Shown here one piece after another: positions 1 to 9,433 of a stretch of 64,000 nucleotides of DNA. The stretch covers positions 32,217,614 to 32,281,613 of the forward strand of contig JARZZO010000008.1 of the NCBI GenBank assembly GCA_030544215.1, given 5' to 3'. Made by a program: the position numbers and the translations under genes. Numbering within the stretch: position 1 is the first letter of the stretch; the number at the start of each line of letters is the position of its first letter. This stretch comes from Zantedeschia hybrid cultivar (taxonomy: Eukaryota; Streptophyta; Magnoliopsida; Alismatales; Araceae). Below the pieces are notes generated by a model. The model was given only the letters and a program-made list of their open reading frames with translations. It searched no databases and was not told where the DNA came from.

Positions 1-411
1 ATGGATCCGTATTTTTTACCTCTCCACTGACCTCGATTAGTGTTAATTACGTCAGTTATTAACTGAAAACTCTTGATTAACTATCTATTAAGGCCTATTG
101 ATAAAACATGAATGAATTGTCTTGGATACATGCAAGCAAGATTTCCTTTATTTATAAAGACCCCTTGAAGGATACTTAAGGATTCTTGAGGTTTCACGAG
201 GGCATGAGGACTTAGGGTCTTTTAAGAGTACTAAGAAAATTAGTCTTTTAGATATAACTTTCGTTAAGACCCTTGAAATAATATGAAATGGTCAAAGGCG
301 TCCTTTAAGTATCTTTTAAAAGGATAAGGGATTTTTTAGACAACATATCCCTCTTTTTTAGGTTCATTTGAGAGGATGGAAAACATAAAGGATATTCTTA
401 ATTAATGAGAC
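1..411. other. AT-rich stretch with no recognised gene
   Basis: No plausible coding region is seen. The sequence is AT-rich with scattered direct repeats built on 'ttgaag/cttaag' motifs. It may be the outer part of the older LTR into which the Tat element at 606-12203 inserted, because the hairpin-module array begins just to the right. That link is inferred. Confidence 0.4.
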
Positions 412-605
412 ATGAAGGTCACTACATATTTAAAAATATTTTCTAATGGTCCTTCAATCAATATGAAGGAACCAAAAAAAAATTGGCCGTTCAACCAATA
501 TGAACGAACCACGGTTAAAGAATATAAGGCAACAACAATATGTAGATTTTTAATTGAAGCACATCACACAATGTTGGTCATCTTAATAAAATGATCCGTG
601 GGTTA
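412..605. repeat. Left part of mini-hairpin tandem array, split by the Tat insertion
   Basis: Short palindromic modules are visible, for example CCTTC..TGAAGGAACCA near 450 and GTTC..GAACGAACCA near 490. They share the plan 'stem - AT loop - stem - AACCA' with the array at 12204-12830. The last 30 bases before 606 match the end of the 160-bp unit on the other side of the element. This shows that the two arrays were one before the insertion. Confidence 0.6.
601..605. other. Target-site duplication, left copy (GGTTA)
   Basis: The 5 bases GGTTA directly precede the LTR terminus TGATG and are repeated exactly at 12204-12208 after the terminus CATCA. A 5-bp duplication is typical of gypsy integrase. 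Confidence 0.93.
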
Positions 606-1560
606 TGATGTAGCCGAGGCTATCACGACCGGATTCCGAGGCTGGGATCCGATATTGGGATCCGAAGCTGGATCGGATCGGAGAAGGGGCCCGACGGGGA
701 TCCGGAACGCGGCGAGGGTGGAGACGAGGCCGAAGATCCGAAGCCGAGGGTCGCCCGGTCGGATGTGGGCTGGCCTGCGGAAGGCGCAGCCGAAGTTCCT
801 CAGGTTGAAAGACAGCTGGTGTGGGACGGAGCCGAGACACCTTCGGTCGAGGAAGACCAGCCAACGAATGGCATCGAGACCGGAGGAAGAAGTCCGAGGT
901 CGGTGGTCGAGTCCGACTCGGAGAGGTCGGCGAAGATTCAAACCGAGCTCCTGCAGGAGGGAAAGAAGAAGAAAAAAACAGTCAGTAGGAGTCCCGGGCT
1001 TCAGCCCTTAGGAACCCCCTCCGACGGTTAAGTTAGCTTCTAAAGATGATTCGATTCAGAAGTCAAAGAGGTGGAAGAAGCAGCTTTAATGCTTTTTGGG
1101 CTGTAGTCCTTAAGGGTCACGAAGACATACCTTTGGTAATAAATAGCGGTATATTTATAGCGGAGTATAGAGGATGCTTAACGGTGGTAGCCGATATAGG
1201 ACTATGTTCTGGGTTTATTGGTAAACCGCCATAGTGCCTAGTCCTCCCACCGGAGTGGGCCGGATACAGCTATTGGGTCGAAAGGGTGTAGGGCCGCTGA
1301 CGGGCCAGATGCCGCTTAGTGGGCTGGAGCCTGATAGGCCGAGGGCTGCTGAGCCGCTAATGGGCCGAAGGCTATCGGACCGCTAATGGGCCGAAGGTTG
1401 CTGGGCCGCGGACGGGCCGAGGACCACTGGGCTGCTTACTAGGCCGAGGGCCGCTGGGCCGCTAATGGGCCGAAAGCTGCCAGGGGGCTTCTTACTGCTG
1501 CTGTCGGACTGATCTGTGTTGGGCCTGTTGTAATGGGCCAAATCGGATTCTGCTTCATCA
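606..1560 (-). repeat. 3' LTR of element 1 (955 bp)
   Basis: Starts TGATGTAGCC and ends GCTTCATCA on the plus strand. It matches 11238-12203 throughout except for about 27 base changes and one 11-bp tandem duplication present only in the right copy. Open frames inside it are fortuitous: the same frames are conserved in both LTRs only because the LTRs are copies. Confidence 0.95.
1240..1495. repeat. U3 array of GGGCC-centred short repeats in the LTR
   Basis: About ten degenerate units of roughly 25-35 bp are built on CCGCTAATGGGCCGAAGG and GCTGGGCCG. Reading the element on the minus strand, this is the U3 (promoter) end of the LTR. The same array is at about 11880-12125 in the other LTR. TGGGCC is the core of the plant site II element bound by TCP factors (established knowledge). 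A role here as an enhancer is inference. Confidence 0.6.
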
Positions 1561-1576
1561 CATAGCCCCCCACTCT
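1561..1576 (-). other. Polypurine tract of element 1
   Basis: Read on the minus strand this is a G-rich run (AGTGGGGGGCTATG) ending directly at the 3' LTR terminus. That is the expected place for the plus-strand DNA primer of reverse transcription. Confidence 0.75.
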
Positions 1577-2202
1577 TGTCTTCCTCAGATTTGAGATGGC
1601 GAGAGTATAGTCTGAAGCCTCCTTGGGGGAATAACGTGACAGGCGCTATCCGAAGCTTTCTGCTTTGTTATGAAGAGGAAATGCCCTCGGTCGGCGGAGG
1701 GTCAGTGGCCATTAATCGTCTCCATTCGGGATGCAGCGACGAATGCCTTCGCCCTTGATTGTGAAGGGACGAGGCTTCTGGCTATGTCAGGCTTGATAAA
1801 TGGACGGGACAGACGTCGAGTTCTCCGTCAGAACGGTCACGTCGTGAGGAAACACAGGACACGCGTCGCGCATCCGGTCGCCCCGTTAAAAGCACAAAAG
1901 GATCCCGGCCGTGCCCGGTGATCACGCGGATCGCGGGTCACTTCGTCCCTCTGCCCGAGACCTCACTCGGATTGCCGCCTTTTCCTTCCTCGGCACGCGG
2001 ATCGGGATACGTGGCGAGCATCCGAGTGATCAGCCGAAGGGTCGGATCGCTCTCGGCCATTGATTATCTCCCCTCGATCCTGGAGTCGGACTGTCATCAT
2101 TGCCGAAGGACGGTGCACGTGGCGCGCATCCGAGAGGGGCGATGCCGATGAGGGGGAAGATCCTGGCCGTTGATTTCGGCGGGGGATATTTTCAACTGTG
2201 TC

Positions 2203-2210
2203 TATAAATA
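2203..2210 (+). promoter_or_regulatory. TATA box of the convergent internal gene
   Basis: TATAAATA in a GC-rich context, about 255 bases upstream of the ATG at 2465 and inside the retrotransposon. It faces away from the 3' LTR and towards the plus-strand gene. It suggests that the gene has its own promoter and is not transcribed only from the LTR. Confidence 0.6.
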
Positions 2211-2464
2211 GGAGCCCTCCCCAGGGCACTGTTCCGCTCCCTTCTTCCTGCGCCTGCATTTTCCTGCAACCATCCGAGCCTTCCTGCTTCTCCGGCGAAG
2301 AACGAGCCATTGAAGGTGCTTCCGAGCGCGTTGTTTGTCGCCGGGAGCTCTCCATTGCCTGGAGTTGTTGCCGAGGAAGCTTCCATTGCTTGAGAGGCGG
2401 TGGGCAATCAAAGAGAATTTATTTGAGGGTAAGCCTCAATTTTTCTTCCTCTGCTCCGTGATCC

Positions 2465-4950
2465 ATGTCCCATAGTTCCTCCTCGGCTGATAGTAGTTCT
2501 TCGGCCGAAGGTTATTCTTCTTCGTCTCAGCCTTCTGAATCCCCCTTGTCATCTCCCCTCTCTTCGAACTCCCTTGCTTCTCTTATGGCGGATGAGGCCG
2601 AATCGTCTGGTGCCGAGGAGGCCGAAGAGGTTCTCGCTACGAGCCAGGCTTCCTCTTCCGGCCGACGTCAGGCCGAGACTATTTCGGAGGCGGCCTGCGT
2701 TCTTGATGACGATGGGGTTATGTACCTTGCCTCCTACTATCAGCTCCCATCGTGGATGACCCCCTATCGGCCCGGTACGAACGCTAGGGCCAATTCTCCT
2801 CGTCCGGGTAGCTTTTCCATCTATGAGGAAAGCTTTCGGGCGGGTTTTCGCCTTCCCCTTTCTACCTTCGTAATTAATCTCTTGTGCTTCTACGGGTTAG
2901 CCCCATCTCAATTTTTCCCAAATTCCTGGCGCACAGTCTATGCCTTCTTGGCTGTGCTTGCCTACATCGATGTTACCCCTTCGGTAAACATCTTCTGCTA
3001 TCTCTTCAAGATACAGCGGCAGGGGAGATCCGAGTGGTACTGTTTCGTCCCTCGCCTCGGCCGGGGTATCTTTTCCGAGAAGCCCTCGTCCATTCACGGT
3101 TGGAAGAGGAGCTTCATCTTGGTCTCTCTCCCAGAGAAGGAGAAGAGTGTGTGGCCCTTCCCCACTGAGTGGGCACCACTGGCTGAAGGCCTCTCCGATC
3201 CGCCTTCTCTTAACCCCGATCAGCTTCATATCGTGAGCCTCATAGAAGCCACGGCTCCGTACGATATAGCGGAGATTTTCAACGAAACGGAGCAGCTCGT
3301 GCAGGCTGGGGCGTGGCCAGATCCGACGAAGGATCCTCTGCGGGCCTCTCCTTATCTTCCTCCCGAGGAGGTCCCGGGGGAGACTGAAGGAGCTGCTGAG
3401 GTCGCGTCTCCGGCCGAAGCTCCTCCGACCGAAGAGGGTGCTGAGGCTTCGGCCGAGGGTAAGTCGGTCTTGAATCGTGGAGTTGCGTGCTGTGAGTCAT
3501 TAACCCCTCTCTCTTCTGTTTGCAGCAATGTCTGGGATTCGAGGTCTCCTCAGTCGGATGGCCCAGCAGTCCGGCCGATCTCAACCGTCCCGGCCGCAGG
3601 CGGCGGGAGTGGCCGGACGAGGCGTGGCTCCAAGCGCTCGAGCCGCGGTGACGACAGCGGCTTCGGTCGAGGGCCGCGCTGCTGCTGCTGCTCGAGAGAG
3701 AGAGAGAAAAGGCAAGTCGGTCGTTCGGAGGGGCGGCCGACTGTCGAAGCGGGGCCGGGCGGATGAGCCCAGTGAAACAGAGCCCGCCCCGGCAGCTAAG
3801 AGGCCAACCGCTGCCCGAGGGGCCCCGCTCTCGTCGCCTCCCGAAGCGCCGAGGGGCGATTCTCCTTCGACCACGACGGCGGGCATAGAAGACCTTGGAG
3901 GTACCGGGTCGCAGGCATCTCGCGAACATGAGCGCGAGCTATGGGTCCCGGATCTGGGGATCTATAGGGACGAGAGTCTGGAGGACTCTCAGACGTGCCT
4001 GCGCCTGCTCCGAGGCTTGACCCTCCCGACGACCGAGGACGAGCTGAAGATGCTGTCCGCGAATGAATTGGCGTCGCTGAGCACCCGACTATCGGTCCAG
4101 GTAAAAAACTTCTTTATGCGCCTCGGTCTAATATTTCCCTTGGCTCGTTTCGGGGTTGCTGATTTCTGTTTGCTTTTGGCTATAGGCCGCGATCACGTGT
4201 GGTAGCCTGATTCGCCGTCAGGTGGCCATCCATTAAAAGCTTCGGGACGCCGACCAGGCATCGGACCAGTCGGCTTCTGGCGAGGGTGCCCCGGCGCGAC
4301 GTGGTTTTGAGGCCAGCGTCGACTTGTTTCTGGAGGCAAATGCCCAGATGCGGGCTGAGCTGGAGGAGCAGAAGGAGGCGATTCGCACTTCCTCCGAGGC
4401 CAAGTCGAAGGCCGAGTGGGAGAAGGAGAAGGCCGAGAGGGAGCTGGAAGCGGTCCGGGCCGAAATTAAGGCTCTTAAGGCCGAGATCCAGGACAAGGAC
4501 GCCCAGCGGGTCACGGATCACCGCTGCCATGCCGAGGAGATGTCGGCTCTGAGGCTAGACCTGGAGGCTAAGGCCAAAGAGGCTGCTCGCACAGCCGTAG
4601 CCAGCTATAAGGCTGGCCCAGATTATGCCGAGGAGATAATCCAGGCCCAGCTTTTAGCGGCTTTGTCCGTATTCAGCATAGGGCTGGCCGCCGCCCAAAC
4701 GGCGTGTCCGGTCGTAGACCTGACCGGCATCATCCTTCCGACGGACGAGGAAGGCGAAGAGCTCCTATCTTGGTGGAAGGAGCTTAAGGCTGAAAGAGCT
4801 TCGGCCTCGGTGGAAGGCGACGCGGCCGTTCCTGACGAGGCAGCTCCTGTCGATGCCGCCCCTGCCGAGGCCGTTCAGGTCGATGATTCTCCCTCCCCAT
4901 CTCCTGGCCAGAGCCTTGTTGATGTGGATGGTGAGAACACCGAAGGCTAA
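2465..4950 (+). pseudogene. Spliced opposite-strand gene of the Tat element, PF04195-like with coiled coil
   Basis: Three exons: 2465-3458, 3526-4100 and 4186-4950. The introns are 67 and 85 bp and have GT..AG ends (GGTAAGT...TTTGCAG and CAGGTAAAA...CTATAG). Splicing keeps one phase throughout and gives 777 codons. Exon 1 starts with a Ser-rich tract, then an approximately 170-residue block with FRAGFRLPLSTFV, NSWRTVYAFLAV and WYCFVPR-like motifs. This is the plant 'putative gypsy type transposon' family (PF04195). Exon 3 has a charged coiled coil (LEEQKEAI...AEREL...EIKALKAEI) and ends with an acidic/Pro-rich tail. One in-phase TAA at 4234-4236 in exon 3 breaks it, a single-base change from CAA. 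It converges on gag-pol and ends 734 bases from the integrase stop. The family is known from Tat elements but has no proven function. A role as a nuclear or virion accessory protein is conjecture. Confidence 0.85.
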
Positions 4951-5159
4951 TACGGGGGCTTGTCCCGGTTTTTATTTTGACTTCTCTCGAAAGACTGCGG
5001 CCAGATGTACGGCCGATTTTGTACTCTGTTTTTCATGTATATAAAAAGTACTTTGCTTCTCTTTTGTGTTCTGAATGGATGACCGAGTCTGGTTCTTCTT
5101 GTGTCCGAGACCTTATTGTTGTTTAGATGTGGCTCGCACGGCCGAAGGGAATCCAGATT

Positions 5160-5617
5160 CAGACATGGACTTAGAGAATAATGTCGCTCCCGATACGGTT
5201 TGCGTGGCCGAGGCCACTACCGATACGGTTTATACGGACTTAGAGAGAATACCATGCCGTTCCCGATACAGTTTGCATGGCCGAAGCCACTCCCGGTACG
5301 GTTTACACGGACTTAGAGAGAATACCATGCCGCTCCCGATACGGTTTGCATGGCCGAAGCCACTCCCGGTACGGTTTACACAGACTTAGAGAGAATACCA
5401 TGCCGCTCCCAATACGGTTTACATGGCCGAAGCCACTCCCGGTACGGTTTACACGGACTTAGAGAGAATACCATGCCGCTCCCGATACGGTTTGCATGGC
5501 CGAAGCCACTCCCGGTACGGTTTACACGGACTTAGAGAGAATACCATGCTGCTCCCGATACGGTTTGCATGGCCGAAGCCACTCCCGGTACGGTTTACAC
5601 GGACTTAGAGAATACCA
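5160..5617. repeat. 73-bp tandem array between the two converging genes
   Basis: Five full units start at 5207, 5280, 5353, 5426 and 5499, with partial units at both ends. Each unit is a diverged dimer of about 36 bp sharing the core CTCCCGRTACGGTTTRCAYG. Because 73 is not a multiple of 3, the same short peptide frame reappears in each unit, which is not evidence of coding. Tandem repeats in this exact place, between pol and the 3' LTR, are known in Tat/Ogre elements and can seed satellite DNA. Confidence 0.93.
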
Positions 5618-5683
5618 AATATGGCATCTTAAAAGAAGGAGAAATTTATTTATGCCTTCCGGCTAGATTCCGGGGGTAGTAAC

Positions 5684-7051
5684 TTACATGAAATAACGCC
5701 GAAGGCGCTCCACATTCTAGGTGCGAGGGAGAGGTTAGTCCGAACGGGTTTCCAACCGATAAGCCCCTCGTCGAATTACCTCCCTTACGCGATATGGTCC
5801 TTCCCAGTTGGGGGAAAGCTTCCCTGCGGCTTCGGCTGGTTTAGATGCCTGGGCATTCCTCAACACGAGGCTCCCGGTCTCGAAGCTTCGGGGCTTTACT
5901 CGAGTCTTGTGGTACCTGGCCATGCGCTGCTGATAAGCTGCTAGCCGAATGCGAGCTTTCTCTCTGGTTTTTTCTATGAGGTCAAGGTGATCTTTTAAGG
6001 CTTCCCCATTGGCTTCCGGATCATGAGTAAGGACTCTCGGAGAGGGAAGGCCGATTTCGACAGGAATAACGGCTTCTATCCCATAAGCCATGCGGAACGG
6101 GGTTTCGCCGGTTGGGGTTCGGCTTGTAGTTCGATATGCCCAGAGAACACTTGGTAGCTCTTCCACCCATCGGCCTTTGGCTTCGCCGAGGCGAGTCTTT
6201 AACCCTTGTAGCAGACTTCGGTTAGTGACCTCGACCTAGCCATTTGCCCGGGGGTGTGCTACTGAAGTAAACTTATGGAGAATGCCGAAGCTAGCGCAGT
6301 TGTCATTGAACCGACGGCTGTCGAATTGTTTGCCGTTGTCTGAGATGATGGCCCGGGGGATGCCGTACCGGCAGATGATGGACTTCCACACGAAGTTCCA
6401 AGCATTGCTATCGGTTATGGACGCGAGGGGTTCGGCTTCTACCCATTTAGTGAAGTAATCTACTGCCACGATAAGGAACTTCCTTTGGCCGGTGGCGACG
6501 GGAAAGGGCCCTAGGAGGTCGATTCCCCATTGGGCGAAAGGCCAGGGGTCGGATAAAGGAGTTAGAAGGGCTGCTGACTGGTGGATGAGGGAGCTGAACC
6601 TCTGGCATTGATCGCAGCGACGGACGAGGGCAGTTGGATCCTCTCGGAGCGTCAACCACCAGTATCCCTGCCTTAGAAGCTTGTGAGCCAGGGCCCTTCC
6701 TCCCGCATGTGCTCCGCATACCCCTTCATGCACCTCTCACATGGTGTAGTCAGCTTCGACTGGGCCAAGGCATCGCAAGAGTGGTCGGCCGAAGGACTTT
6801 TTATATAACAGCCCGTCCAAGAGAAGGAAGTGAGATGAACGCTGCCGAATATGTTTTGCTTCCTTTGGATCGGGCGGGACTTCTCCTCGGAGGAGGAAAG
6901 TGACTAGGGGAGTCATCCAGGTCTCGGTCTCGGCTTCGGTCACTTGCATGACCTCGGGCTCTTCGAGGCTTGGCTCGGCGAGTTCTTCTACAAGAATCAT
7001 CCGGCCTCCTCTCCCGTCCTGAGTCGATGCTAGCAGGGAGAGAGCATCGGC
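5684..7051 (-). pseudogene. int: Integrase of element 1
   Basis: The N-terminal zinc-binding HHCC box is at about 6730-6590 (HEGVCGAHAGG ... CDQC). The core has its first Asp in WGIDLLGP (near 6525), the second in IISDNGKQF (near 6340) and the Glu right after the stop at 6236. The C-terminal domain shows LSPNWEGPYRV and ends in VERLRRYFM with TAA at 5684. No chromodomain is present, as expected for Tat. Stops at 6737, 6236, 5735 and 5717 interrupt it. Confidence 0.92.
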
Positions 7052-7054
7052 TCA

Positions 7055-9430
7055 AGCATTCTCGGCTCTCGGGATCCGCACGATTTCATAGGAATTGAAT
7101 TGGGCGAGGATCTTACGAGTTACCTGGAGATAAGATGCCATTATCGCATCCCGTGCCTCGTATTCCCCAGAAACATGACTGGCAATTAGCTGAGAATCGC
7201 TAAAAGCCTTTATGTTCCGGACACCAAGCTTTCTAGCGGCCCGGAGGCCGGAGATAAGAGCTTCATACTCGGCAGCATTATTGGTGACAGGAAAGGAGAA
7301 GCGTAGCGCATACTCCGTGACGACCCCTTCGGGAGACGCCAAGATCCATCCGGTGCCGCTGCCCGTAGAGCATGCGGAGCCGTCTACATAGAGCTGCCAT
7401 TCATCCGCCGACGTGAAAGCCGAAGTATCCTCGGCTTCGGATGTATCGACCTTCGGCTGAGGCGCTGAGGGAGCTTCAGGAGTGAGCTCGGCAATAAAAT
7501 CGGCTAACGCTTGAGCTTTTATCGCTATCCGAGGCGCATAGGAAACATTAAACTCTCCCAGTTCAATTGCCCATTTCGCCAGTCTGCCGGACACCTCCGG
7601 CCGAGAGAGGACCTGCTTCAAAGGCTGATCGGTGAGGACCTTTATCGAGTGGGCGAGGAAGTAAGGCCGGAGCCTCCTCGCGGATGAGACGAGGGCTAAA
7701 GCTAGCTTCTCAAGAGCAAGATATCGAAGCTCTGCTCCTTGGAGGGCTCGGCTTATATAGTAGACAGGCTTCTGGACGCCGTCTTGCTCCCGGACGAGGA
7801 CGGCGCTGATAGCTGTCTCAGATACTGCGAGGTAGAGGAACAGCGGCTCTCCGTGGACCGGCTTGGACAGGATGGGAACCTTGGAGAGATAGACCTTCAG
7901 TTGTTCGAAGGCCGTCTGGCACTCGTCTGTCCAGGAGAAGCTATTGGCCTTCTTCAATAGCTTAAAGAAGGGAAAGCAATAGTCCGCCGCTCTAGACATG
8001 AAGCGGCTTAAGGCGGCAATCCTTCCGTTTAGCTTTTGAACCTCTCGGAGGTTAGCCGGAGGGCGCATCTGAATGATGGCCGAAACCTTTGCGGGGTTAG
8101 CTTCCACCCCTCGGTGAGTGACCATATAGCCAAGGAACTTCCCGGAGGCTACTCCAAAGGCGCATTTAGCTGGATTTAGCTTCATTTTGTATTGCCGTAA
8201 GGCGGAAAATGTTTCGGCTAAGTCGGTCAGATGGTCTGCAGCGACGCGGCTCTTTACCAACATATCGTCGATGTAGACTTCCATGTTGCGGCCGAGCTGC
8301 GGGGCAAATATTTTGTTGACGAGGCGCTAATATGTCGCGCCAGCGTTCTTCAGGCCGAAGGGCATCCGGGTATAGCAATACAGACCGAGATCAGTCGTGA
8401 AGCTGGTCTTGCTTTCATCGTCCGGATGCATTTGGATCTGATGGTAGCCTGAATAGGCGTCGAGGAAGCTCAGAAGCTCGTGGCCGGAGGTCGCATCCAC
8501 CACCTGATCTATCCGAGGTAGCGGGAAGCTATCCATCGGACAGGCTTTGTTAAGGTTGGTGAAGTCCACGCACATTCGCCATTTGCCATCTTTCTTGGGC
8601 ACTATTACTACATTGGCGATCCAGTCCGGGTGGTGTACCTCTCGGAGGTGCCCGGCGTCTAGCCCCTTTTGAACTTCGGCTTGAATGGCGGTTCTCCTTT
8701 CCTGATTGAAGGTACGCCACTTCTGCTTGACCGGGGGCTGGTTGGGATCGGTGTGTAGCCGATGCTCTGCTATTTCCGGGTCAACCCCGGGCATATCGGT
8801 TGGAGACCAGGGGAAGACGTCGAGATTCTTTTTCAGGAACTTGGTGAGTCTTTCTGCTTCAATTTTCTCCAGGCCGGAGCCTATCATAAGGGTTCGTCCC
8901 TCGCCTCCCGGAACCGGGATGGCGACGAGCTCTTCTCCTGGGGACGCTTCAGCTGAAGATTCGATCGATAGAGATTCAGCCGTAGCTTTTCCCTTGACCG
9001 AAATCATGTAACATTGCCGAGCCGCTTCTTGATTCCCCTTGGCTTCGCCGATTCCATGGCTGGTATGGAATTTTTGCTTCTGATGAAAAGACGAAGGCAC
9101 AGCTCCGATCCCGCCGATTAGCCTTCGGCCAAAGATAGCATTGTAAGCTAAATCGATTTTTACAACGGCAAAATCCGTTTCTACGGTTAATTGCCGGGGA
9201 GCGGAACCTATGGTTACGGGGAGCCGGACAATGCCCTCTACTCGGCAGGGCGATCCGTTAAAACCCAATAGGGGACCCCGGTGAGGCTTCATATTAGCCT
9301 CGTTCAATCCCATCTTTACAAAGCAATCATAAAATAATATATTTAGAGCGCTTCCATTATCGACAAAAATACGATGAACATCGTAATTGTTTATTACAGC
9401 GTTCACAATGAGGGCGTCGTCGTGAGGGAC
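7055..9430 (-). pseudogene. pol: Protease, reverse transcriptase and two RNase H domains of element 1
   Basis: The aspartic protease site reads VDNGSALNIL (Asp codon at 9359-9361). The RT shows FPLPRIDQ, the MPFGLKNAGATY block and the catalytic YIDD box at 8264-8275. The normal gypsy RNase H follows (about 7900-7440), with its first catalytic block degenerate. A second RNase H of the archaeal type then follows, with LYVDGSACS near 7385, AAEYEAL near 7270 and SDSQLI near 7190. The double RNase H is diagnostic of the Tat clade. Stops at 8327 (inside RT, just before YIDD) and at 7052 (at the end of RNase H) break it. The catalytic boxes themselves are intact. Confidence 0.92.
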
Positions 9431-9433
9431 CTA

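Noticed and set aside
598..1011. Overlapping Arg/Gly-rich frames on both strands inside the LTR, repeated at 11287-11663
   Set aside because: They lie wholly in the two LTR copies, have GC-driven composition, no domain and no conserved start. The agreement between copies only reflects LTR identity.
5075..5608. Series of 61-codon frames with the same peptide, offset by 73 bases
   Set aside because: They are produced by the tandem DNA repeat; the unit length is not a multiple of 3 and no single long frame exists.
5160..5617. CRISPR-like array
   Set aside because: Units are contiguous 73-bp tandem copies with no unique spacers, in a eukaryotic retrotransposon.
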